NCBI GenBank assembly: GCA_010094045.1
Contig: ML986652.1
Span: 179,982 to 209,091 of the forward strand
Length of the DNA: 29,110 nucleotides
Direction: 5' to 3'
From: Lojkania enalia
Taxonomy: Eukaryota > Ascomycota > Dothideomycetes > Pleosporales
A program made the translations under genes and the position numbers. Below, in pieces: positions 18,430 to 27,849 of the stretch (its first letter is position 1; every line of letters begins with the position of its first letter). Below the pieces are notes generated by a model. That model was not told the origin of the DNA and made no database searches. It worked only from the letters and a program-made list of their open reading frames with translations.

Positions 18430-18950
18430 AAATGTAAGTATTACACCTCGTAAAATAAAAAGTATAACCCTATATAAATCGCATCTAATACTAGTAGAGT
18501 ACTTATTACTAACGTACTTATAGATCCCCTCCTACTATAAGGAGGAGTTTCTAGTCCTCCAGGGCTATCTCGAACTATAGGTAGTAGTCTGATATATAGG
18601 GGATAAGGAGGATAAAAAGGTAGCCTTCAAGGCTGTTTCGAAGTCCGCTTATAGCCTAGCGTTTATAGCCTAGATTGTAAGAAGTTAGAAAGATAGCCTT
18701 CTTACGGCTAGTATCTAGGTAGCTTTATTCTACTAGGGTACTAAGTTACTCTGTTAGGTTTCAGCTTTAAAGGCTCTAGTATCTAGCCTTTAGGCTGATA
18801 TTACGGTGCTCTCGGGCGGTTAAGAACGAGGTAAAAGAGGTTTAAGAGGAGTTTAGAGGGAAAGAAAGGGAAGGAGGGTAGAGGAGGAGAGGACTAGGGA
18901 GGTATCTAACAGCCTGCTATTAGACTCTCTAGATTCTATAGAGGAGTAAT
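18430..18950 (+). pseudogene. Antisense ORF in the 3' part of Gypsy-B
   Basis: The plus strand, opposite to Gypsy-B gag-pol, has a frame traceable for about 170 codons. Segments are SITLYKSHLILVEYLLLTYL, YYKEEFLVLQGYLELQVVV, GDKEDKKVAFKAVSKSAYSL, VSALKALVSSLQADITVLSG and REREGRRVEEERTREVSNSL, then LDSLDSIEE. About eleven stops occur, nearly all TAG where Gln or Trp is plausible. It begins some 500 bp inside the 3' LTR and ends where the chromodomain frame of pol ends, so the two genes would converge. A minus-strand frame over part of this interval also looks open, so strand choice is not certain. No family recognised. Confidence 0.4.
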
Positions 18951-18954
18951 TTCG

Positions 18955-21900
18955 GGCCTATACTTTAGTTTTTATAATCTACTGCTTAACTCTTATATAT
19001 TATCGTCTACTAGGTAATCTATATTCTCTATACTATTCTTATATACCTTAATCTATTTAGTTAAGGCTTTTAAGGGTCCTGGGCAATTCGGATACTTATT
19101 ATAAAAAGCTCTTAGTTTATAAGATAAACTTATAAAGTTTAAGGCTTTATATTAGATTAGGTTAGAATTGTGTTCTACCTATTTTATACGGTATTTGAGG
19201 GTCTTATAATATAACTTACTAGCCAGTATTTTCTTAACCTCCTACTCTTCTACCCTATTAATAGTAATAGCGGGTGGTTTTAGAGCTTCTTATCTAGGTA
19301 GAGGGTCCTGGGGGTTTTTATACAGTAGGTTTAGTACGAAGATATTATATATACTCAACTTTAGGGGTAGCTATAAGCGGTATAAGTTTCTAACCTACTC
19401 TAGTACTTTAAAGGGGCCCTTCTATTAATCGGATAGCTTTCAGCTCGGTCTCTAGACTGTAAAGTTCTTAGTATTTAAGTAAACTATATTACTAATCTAC
19501 TAATTAATTGGTTACTAGTAACGGTTAATAATAGATTATATACAATCCTAAGTCTTCTTAATATTAACCTTTACGGTTTTCTAGGCTATATGTATATAAG
19601 TTACTAGAGCTAAGACGTCCTTATAATTTAATTTATCTATCGTAGTAATAGGATTAATAGAATATTTTTAATCCTAACTCTAATAGGGCTTAGATCTATA
19701 TAGGATCTAATACGGGGATATCTTAATAGTTATATAGGGTAGAGTTACTTATACTCGGTCGATTATAGGTAATAGAAAGCTCTAGTTATTCTAGTAGAAG
19801 GATACAAAAGGACGTAGTCTCTAATCAATATACTTATTTATAATCTCTATCTATCCGTTAGTTTCTTTATAATAAGTAGTAGATAGTTTAATTTTTACGC
19901 CTAAGATATAGCAGAATTTAGACTAGAAACTAGATATAAACTAAGGTCCTTAGTCTAAAATAATAGTTTCGGGTATATAGCTAAAGCGGTATACCTATTA
20001 AATAAATAATTCGGCTATTCCCCTTACGTTAATTATATAATAGTAGGGAATAGATACAGCTTATTTAGATAGGCGATCGATTACTACTATAATCTAATTA
20101 TATCCGGACTTATCTATAGGAAAATCCTTAAAGTTAATATATAGGTGTTATATTAGTCGATTTAGTATAAGAAGTAGGTAGATAAAACCTAGGGTTTAAG
20201 TTTATATTAGATAAGCTTTATAGTATAGAATATAATTCTATATATATTATTTGTAAGTAGCCTCTATACCCTTCTAGTAGTACTTCTAAGATAGTAACTA
20301 ATAGATTTTAGTAGCGCTTAGGTGTGTGGAAGATATTTAGTTATAAGCCTCTTATATAAGTTATATATAAAGGCCTAAATCTAATAGGATATATAAGCGA
20401 TTATTATAGAGGAGTAGTCCGTTCTCTATCTAATACTTGTAGAGTAGAAGTATATGTTCCTATGTAAAGGAGGCTCGGTTTTCTTATAGTAATACGTTAA
20501 TCAACTCTAGAGAGTCTAATAATATAACCTACTCCTAGCCTTTAATAATATTTAGTATAGCCGCTTAAGTTATTATTTAAGTAATATAGGACTAGACTAA
20601 TTCGGTATTAATTTAGGGGTGAAGTTAATACGGTTTAAGTAGGACTCTTAACTAGTTGTCGGTTTAAGCTGCTTTTAAGTTTTCTATATCTTATTCGTAA
20701 TGACTAAGGATATCTATTCTAGTATTATTCTTATCTAGGGTATACTCGATTTAGAACTAATATTAAGCTAATTTCTTAGTCTAACAAACTTAACGAGTAT
20801 TAAGTACCTTTACAGTTATAAAATATTCGAGTAAGTAATAATCGGTATATACTAGAATCTTAGTAGCTACTAAAGTAAGTTCTACCCTCTATTACTTAAA
20901 CGCAGTGATAATTGCGAATAGTTTCTTATTATAGATCTTCTAGTTTAGTTTTAAACTAGATAGAACCTTATTATAGAACGCTATAGGGTACTAATTTCCG
21001 TTAGAATGTTTCTGTAATAGTACTCTTATAACTACTCTATTAGAGGCATCAGTTTCTATTTTTATTTCTAACGTAGGGTTAAAGTAGTAGAGAGTAGGTA
21101 TACTTAATAGGGCTGACTTTAATTTCTTAAAGGTAATATTACATTCTGAAATCTATATAAAAGAGGTCGTAGGGCTTTATAGTATAATAATTAGCTTTAT
21201 AATACGCAAGAATTCCGGTATAAACTATTAATAGAATCTAGTAAAACCTAAGAAGGATTTTACACCCGTTATAGTAGTAGGTAGCTGCTAGTTATATAGT
21301 ACTTCTACCTTTTCTAGATTAACCTTAAGGTCTTTATTTAAGAGGATATAGCTAAGATATTTAGTTCGGGTAATATAGAATTCGCTCTTCTTAATATTAA
21401 CTTATAACCCTACTTAATATAATCTCTCAAGAACTTTCTTAACGTAGATAGTATATATCGCCTCGTCTTTAGAGTAGATAAGAATATTATCTAGGTAAGC
21501 GATATAGAAGTTATCTAGGTAGTTAATTAGTACGTTATTTATATAGTACTAGTAAGTTACTAGGCTGTTATATAATTTAAAAGGTAGAACTTTATACTTG
21601 TAGGTTCTATATTAAGTCTGAAAGGTAGTATATTCTTTAGAACTAGGGTCTATCCTAATCTTATTAAAGGCTGTACGAATATTAAACTTAGTAAAAATTA
21701 CTACCTTAGTAGGCTTAGACAAGAGTTTATCTATATACGGTATTAGATATACGTTCTTACGGGTAAGAGTATTAAGTTTATAATAATCTACGCAGATATA
21801 TAAGTTACTATTAGATTTACGGACGTAAAGAATTAGAGATATAAAAGGGCTTAAACTCTACTTAATATACCTATTCTATAGATTATCTATAATATACTTC

Positions 21901-22830
21901 TTAGTTACCTCTAATTTCTTAATATTCTACTTATACAACGGGCTATAACTATTAGGGAGGAGTTCCGTAAGGATAATCTTATAATTATAAGGGTAGTATT
22001 CTAGTAATTAATAAACTATAATTTTACTAAATATATCCTAATATCTATAGTATTTAAATAGTAATTAGAGATTTACTAGTACTTTATTTTCAGCCTTATC
22101 TTCCAGCTCTAAGGCTTACTTATCTTTGATTAGCCGCTCGATTTTATATAAAGATGTAGAGAAAAACTTATTCTCTTTCCTCTTTATATTAAAGTAAAAA
22201 GTATTAGCTATAATAAGAGCGATAATAGGAGAACGGATTTTCTTTAGATCGGATTTAGACTTTATTATATACGGGCGTACGGAAGCTCTAAACTTGTTTA
22301 GACTATAAGCTATAAAAGATTAATATAGTTTTAGCAGTTTTAGTAGACCTTTAATATAATAGATAGTCGGACTGCGAGACTGCTAATACTAGTTCTTTTT
22401 CTATAGAGCGTCGCGTCGCTGGATATCTAGCTCTACCTTCTTATTACGTACTAGCTGAGTTAATTATATAAGAAGAGGAGGTAATAGATTATAAGTAGTA
22501 AGATATTTAGAGGGTTATATAATCCGATTCTTATCTATATCTAGCTGGAGTTGAAAGTAATATAACTATTTAATACTAATAATATAATCCTAAGTACCTA
22601 GGTCTATAATAATAAATAGGTAGTTTCGGATAGTTCTCCTATTAATTTATAGGTGTAAGTAGATATACTAATTAACTAGGGTTTAGATTCGGTCCTAAAA
22701 ACTTTTAACAGTAATTTTAAAGGGTAAGCGCTATATTAATATATATAGAGCTTAGGAGAGCGATCTAGCTATTATAGAATTAAGAAATAGGAAGCTTTAA
22801 GTATTAGTATTAACAAGGGCGTTTAGTTAT
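18955..22830 (-). pseudogene. pol: Gypsy-B pol: PR, RT, RNase H, integrase, chromodomain
   Basis: On the minus strand the protease active site near 22803-22817 reads LVNTNTQSFLFLNS (usual LIDTGAQSFLFLNS), with Asp changed to Asn at 22809-22811. RT near 21400-21850 shows NLYICVDYYKLNTLTRKN, VIFTKFNIRTAFNKIRIDPS and the catalytic box YLDN at 21486-21497. RNase H spans about 20700-21150. The integrase core near 19790-20000 reads IILDQGPQFISSFQSKFCYI and LSTTYYKETNGQIEIINKYI. The chromodomain at about 19040-19220 reads LKYRIKQVEHNSNLIQYKAL then NFISLSYKLRAFYNKYPNCP, very close to the usual KYRVKWLGYDDDPTWYPASN form. Numerous stops. Confidence 0.9.
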
Positions 22831-22849
22831 ATACTAACGCCTTTTAAAT

Positions 22850-24200
22850 ATAGAATAGTAGGGATTTAGAAGTACTTTCTTCTAAATAAATATAATAAAT
22901 CGATGTTTAATAAGTTGTATCTATTTAAGCCTAGAACGGAGAGTTTTTTTAGGCGTCTCTATTTCCTACCTAAGAACTATCTGGGTAGTACTCGTTTACG
23001 TCTAAGAACTCTTCTTCCTTAATCTCCTCTTATTTAACCTCTATCTCTTATACTCTAAGGATTATATATTCGTTTACGAAGTATCCTAGTTTACTATAGT
23101 TATAGTAATTATCTAGAGTTATATACCTTTTAAGTGCAAGAGTTTTACTAGGTTATTAAAGAGTAATTATAGTAGAATAAGGTGTTAATACTAGAGTAGA
23201 TTAGGGTAGTATTAGATCGTAGGTTACCTTAGATAAACTCTTAGAAGCCTTCTAGTACCGATCTAAATTTGTTTTAGCTATAATTTATAGGCTAATAGTT
23301 TATTCTAAGAGGTTAGAAACACTCCTCCTTTCTATATCGTAGGCTGTTAAGTAGGCGACTATAGTATTAAAGGAGCCTTTCTATATAAGCTTAAAGTTAA
23401 GGTTTAGTATTCTTAGGCTGGAGAAAATCTTATCCTATAGGTAGAAGAACTACTTTAATTAGGATACGGATCCTCTAATAACTGTACTAATAAAGCGAGC
23501 TTTAAAAGTTGGGAATACTTCTCCCTTATTTATCTTTAGGACCTAAAACGCTTATCGCGCCTCTATCTCTTTATTACCTATAATAAAATATAATTATAGA
23601 AGCGAAATTATTTCTTTAGTATTCTTAAACTAATACTAGTCCGATTTAGCTAGGTATTTTAGCTCTAGATACCCTTTTACAGTACTAGAGGTATATTCTT
23701 ATATTAACGCTATACGTGTATACTCTGTCTAATAGTAATCTATATTAATCTTAAGTCGGTCTAGGATTGAGACTTACTATTATTTAAATATAGGTTCGTT
23801 ACTATCTATAAAGCTTTTAATCTTAAGCGTACGTTTAGTAAGGTAGACTCGAGGGGGCTTAGGGGTAGCTGAGAGGTTTCTTACTAGGGGAGTTGTAAAA
23901 GTTTCTCAGTATATTATTAGTACTAATTTGGTGGTTTATAGAAGTTAATTAGGACTAATAGTTCTCTATCGTATTAAGCATATAATCTCCTCTTGTAAAA
24001 TTATAATTTATTCCTTAAAGGTTAGTTTACTCTAATTTCCCTCCGAATTAGATAGATTCTTTATTATAGGCTCTATAGAAAGGGGTCCGCCTATTATAGG
24101 GCCCCCTATAGGAGGTAATAGTTATTCTACACGTATAGATAGAAGCTTACTTTTACTATAACTTACGCGTATATTAATTCTAGTATAGGAATCGGAAGGT
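22850..24200 (-). pseudogene. gag: Gypsy-B gag (coiled N-terminus, capsid, zinc knuckle)
   Basis: The minus-strand frame starts with a helical segment (LTFKEQIIILQEEIICLIRQ). A gag capsid follows: YLELKYLAKSDQYQFKNTKE, IIGNKEIEARQAFQVLKINK, FKARFISTVIRGSV, RILNLNFKLIQKGSF. A CCHC knuckle lies at 23066-23107 with exact C-x2-C-x4-H-x4-C spacing; all four ligand codons now read Tyr (YYNYSKLGYFVNEY). Stops are common. No start codon is preserved. Confidence 0.83.
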
Positions 24201-24523
24201 AAATTATAGTTAGATATCAGCGGTTGCCTCTAATTCTGATAGGTTATTAGTAGTCTCCGAGTTTCTACCTAGGTATACTCTACGCGGCTTTTCTAAAGGC
24301 AATCTTAATCGTAGGGGATAGAAAGTTCTAAACCTAAAGGCTTTAATTAATAGAAAGTCTCTAAGATTCTATCTAGATAACTAAATAATTTAATATAATA
24401 ATATATAAGTATTATAATCTAAACTAAATTAGGTATATCTTAGACTTAAACATATTTAAATAAATAATCGATGCGATATTATTAAAGAGGCTGTTACCGG
24501 TAGTATTAAGTTTTTCTATATAA
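24201..24523 (-). other. Gypsy-B leader between 5' LTR and gag
   Basis: The untranslated leader of Gypsy-B. Reading from the LTR it begins TTATATAGAAAAACTTAATA; no convincing tRNA primer match is seen. No other gene here. Confidence 0.5.
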
Positions 24524-24802
24524 TATAACGGCGCAGGTAAGATAATAGGTCCGAATATAGTACAAATCTACTTAGAGGTATATAGGAGTGCGTAGGGGAT
24601 TAGGGACCTAGGAATTCTATTAACACCTATAGGCCTTATATAAAAGGATATAGAAAAACTACTAAGCTACTTATAAGGGAGTATACAACTATATACGGAT
24701 AGGAAAAGGGGTAGAACTAGGGGTAGGATAAGATAAGCGAAAAGCTTTGGGATAAGGTTGTATGTAAAGCTTTTCGTGGAACGATTTCTTTGCATCGTTA
24801 CA
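24524..24802 (-). repeat. Gypsy-B 5' LTR
   Basis: 279 bp, partner of 17608-17886. The plus-strand right end keeps GCATCGTTACA intact, while the left end reads TATAACGG. Carries the same CGAAAAGCTTT / AAAGCTTTTCG arms at 24738-24748 and 24766-24776. TTATC follows at 24803-24807. Confidence 0.93.
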
Positions 24803-24807
24803 TTATC

Positions 24808-26150
24808 TATTTTATAGAGTAGCTTTAGTATATCTCTTATATATACTCGAATATTTCTTTATCTATAATCTTTCCTACTAACTTTACTATAGTTTCTAAT
24901 ATATTCTAGCTATCTCGAAACGTTACTTCTTCGAATAGTATATTCTAATATTCCTAAGACTATAGTCTTATCTAGTAAGTTTTATTATAGATCTAGTACT
25001 TCTTTTACTTTATTCTTTCTAGGATTAATATACTATTAAGCCTTAATATACTTAGTAGATATTCTATATATCTAATAACTACTACTACCCTTCTTAGCTG
25101 CGGCTAATAATTGCTTCCTTCTTTTACTAAATAGTATATTCTATATCTATTATTTATATAATATATTTAGTACTATATTAGTTATTAGCATCTATTAGTA
25201 GGTTATATAATTATTATTTAGACTTCCTTTTTCTTATTTAGATATTTTTTTATATAATACCCTTTTTATCTATATAGAAAATACGCTCCTTCTTTAAACC
25301 TTTCTTTCTTAAGATTACTTATCCTTAATTATTAGTAGTTCTTTCTCTTATCCTTTTCAACTTTTCTAAGGACTATTAGATTACTATCTTATAATACCGT
25401 CTTACTTTCCTTTTTAGTTAGCACGAATATTTGCAGCTAAAATTATTTCTCTATTTCTCGCTTATATTAACGGTTATTAATCTTAACTGCTAATTCGATT
25501 ATTTCTAATAACTCTATTAACCTTTCTTCTCTAGTTAGGTCGTTTTTAACCTTATTCTTAAGCCCTTTATAGAAGATTCCTACTAATATACTATTGTTCC
25601 ATTCTAGTCTAGTACTAAGTCTCTAGAATTCTATAGTATAATCTATTACCTTCTTAGTCTAGATTAGCCTTAGTAGCTTCTTTTATACTTCTTATTTTAT
25701 ATCTACTTCTCTAAAAACGTTTTGGACCTTATTCTTAAATTCTTCTCAGCTCTTAAAGAGTTCGTCTATAGATTCTCTAGTCTTCTTTATATTACCTCTA
25801 TTCTCTAGCTAATTAGCTATAAATAGCTCGGCTTATACTAGCAGTATCTCTTCTATATTTATTATTATAGCTAAGATTTTATTCTTATCTAGAAAGAAGG
25901 TTATACTATTAAATCTAAAGTATAGCTCTATTAATATAAAAAAAGGGTTAATATATTTTTTCTTACTATTAAACTTTTTTAGTAAAGCTATCTTAGCTTA
26001 TACTTATTATTTAGCTTTAGCTAGGTTAGTTCTAGCTACAGCTAACTTATATTATATCTATATAATATAGGTTTTCTATTTCTATACTTTTTATACTATA
26101 GTTTCTTCTAGGGTTTACAGCCTTTAGGTTATTATAACTTAACTTTATAA
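24808..26150 (-). pseudogene. gag: Gypsy-A gag (coiled N-terminus, capsid, zinc knuckle)
   Basis: The minus-strand frame begins with a helical stretch (LAVARTNLAKAKQQVQAKIA). The capsid follows: FILIELYFRFNSITFFLDKN, EEILLVQAELFIANQLENRG, VQKKLLRLIQTKKVIDYTIE, FQRLSTRLEQNSILVGIFYK, GLKNKVKNDLT. This is a clear Retrotrans_gag pattern. A CCHC knuckle at 25242-25283 keeps its spacing, but all four ligands have become Tyr (YFLYRQKGYYIKKY). The frame runs on to the Gypsy-B insertion at 24802/24808 and continues at 17607. Confidence 0.85.
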
Positions 26151-26203
26151 TGTAATAGATATCTTTAAATAGTTTCTATTCTCTTAATATTAGGTAGTTA
26201 TTA

Positions 26204-26744
26204 TATTACTAACCTATATACTATTAATATATATAATAACTATTATTATAGTTATATATATACTAGGGCCTTATTTATATTAGGTTAGTTAGAGGTAGTA
26301 GCTTTAGTAATAAAAGAGTATTAGGATTACTAGTTCTTTAAATATAATAAATATATTTTTAGAAGTCTAATATAGTAATAAAATAAATCTATAAGAATAA
26401 CTATATAGAACTTAATCTACTAAGAAAATCTTCTATCTTATATAGTTAGGTCTAAGACTGCTAAGCCTAGCTTATTAAGTCTATTAGGTCTATTAGGTCT
26501 ATTCTACTATACCTAATACTTCTACTATTATTATATATATAGGTTATACTATATCTTATTATCTAGCTAATTATCTTTCTAGTTTCTATAGTCCTACTAT
26601 TTACTATCTAATAATTGGTCCCTAATATACTTCTACCTATTATTATCTTATTAGTCCTCGTCTAAGTTAACCTATATAGTAGTTAATATTAGATTAAACC
26701 CTAGTTATAGAAGTAGTACCTCTTAGTATTCTATATTTATAATA
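26204..26744 (-). repeat. Gypsy-A 5' LTR
   Basis: 541 bp, partner of 1288-1828. ATTAG follows at 26745-26749. Reading inward on the minus strand the leader starts TAATAACTACCTAATATTAA, possibly the RIP-altered primer-binding region (TGGTAACTACC). Confidence 0.9.
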
Positions 26745-26749
26745 ATTAG

Positions 26750-27849
26750 GCTTAACATAATAAATATATATATTATCTACTAACGTAAATTAGATAGAAG
26801 TAATAATAAAATATATACTTATCTAAATAAATATAAAATATTAGTTATTTTAGTATAAAAAACTATTATTAAAAAGCGTACTACTAGTTCTATAAGATAA
26901 TAAGTTATTATAGTTCTTTATTATAGTATTCTTATAATATATATCTAAATATCTTATTAGCTTTACTTTATAATTTTAATTCGGTACTAGCTTTTAATAT
27001 ATATATATCTTAGCATCTATATTTATATTTTAGGTATCTATTAATAAACTTTAACTTAGCTTTATACTATTAACCTTAATTATTAATATTAACTACTCTA
27101 CTTTACTACTATTAATATATAATATCTTATACTCGAGGAATAGTACGATTTAAAATCGTTCTAATAGGTAGTAAGTTTCTCTAAAAACAGCTCACCGCTA
27201 AATTAGCTTGTAAAGTACCTATACTAGTAAAATATTACTATTACCCTAAGAGTAAGTTATTACAGATTTTTATTATAGTTATATACTAATAAGATATAGT
27301 TATTATACTTTAATAGATTAAACAATATTAGAAGAGTACTAAACTCCTCCTTTAAAAGCTCTCTTTTTTATAGCTAATCTATAAAATTACTACTATAGTT
27401 TAGAAGGATGCTTATAGTAGTAAAATATATTAGCAATAGAGTATAATTAAAACTTTTTAAAAGTCTACTAAAGCTTTTTTTATTAGATTCTTTAAAGGTA
27501 TATATTTTTTATATAATTTATATTATATAATACTAACTATACTAGACTATAATATAAATATAATTTACGTAAAGTAGATTACTATCTAAAATAAGAATAT
27601 ATATTTAGTAAAGTAATACTATAAAAAGTTTAATCTTCTATTAGATTAGAGTTATAATCTCTAGATAGTCTTAGGCTTAGAAAAGGCTACTTTAAATAAA
27701 ACTAGTTCTCTACTATAATAATTTACTATAATAAATATATAATATATAACGTATTCTACTATCGAAGTAGCTAAACTATTAAAGCGGCCACTTTTTCTTA
27801 GTATTATAAATACTACGTATGAACTATAATAAATCTATAATACGACCTT
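26750..27849. other. No recognisable gene; upstream part of Pogo-C may begin here
   Basis: Very AT-rich sequence without a traceable frame. A short palindrome ACGATTTAAAATCGT occurs near 27148-27162, and AGTATT-ATA-AATACT near 27800-27814. The slightly GC-richer AAAGCGGCCACTTTTTC at about 27781-27797 could be near the left end of the Pogo-C element, but its other end lies beyond the window. Confidence 0.45.

Larger units (their letters stand above)
17608..24802 (-). mobile_element. Gypsy-B: complete-length Ty3/gypsy chromovirus (7195 bp)
   Basis: A minus-strand element with 279-bp LTRs at both ends, a perfect TTATC duplication, polypurine tract at 17887-17902, gag, protease, RT, RNase H, integrase and chromodomain. 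It is not interrupted by another insertion. It lies in Gypsy-A between the gag zinc knuckle and protease. G+C is somewhat higher than in Gypsy-A, consistent with a later arrival. A further open frame lies antisense in its 3' part. Confidence 0.93.
1288..26744 (-). mobile_element. Gypsy-A: Ty3/gypsy chromovirus, container of the nest
   Basis: This LTR retrotransposon reads on the minus strand. Its 5' LTR is at 26204-26744, gag at 24808-26150, the gag/protease stretch at 16565-17607, RT/RNase H/integrase/chromodomain at 2575-5789, a polypurine tract at 1829-1844 and its 3' LTR at 1288-1828. ATTAG flanks both ends. It is split by Gypsy-B (17608-24802) and by Pogo-A with its own insertions (5792-16562). 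Subtracting these and their duplications leaves about 7.5 kb, a normal length. The frames run on across both insertion points, which confirms that the distant pieces belong together. All coding parts are broken by stops, so the element is dead. Confidence 0.9.

Noticed and set aside
18480..18950. Minus-strand frame (RLDTRAFKAE..., LTIQAINARLQ...) as a separate pol C-terminal gene
   Set aside because: It is out of phase with the chromodomain frame, and part of it is Ser/Pro/Leu-rich as expected for the complement of an Arg/Glu-rich frame. Kept only as a doubt on the antisense call.
1288..26744. Left border of Gypsy-A at 1282 (longer LTR)
   Set aside because: With 1282 the two LTRs differ by one indel and no duplication fits. 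Starting at 1288 makes both exactly 541 bp and reveals ATTAG on both sides.
27137..27172. Short palindromes in the right flank as a regulatory site or replication origin
   Set aside because: Seven-base arms in strongly AT-rich DNA are expected by chance, and no neighbouring gene gives them meaning.
26750..27780. N-terminal half of the left-flank remnant on the minus strand, across Gypsy-A
   Set aside because: I translated this stretch in reverse and saw no helix-turn-helix or DDE motif, so the two flanks cannot be shown to be one transposon.
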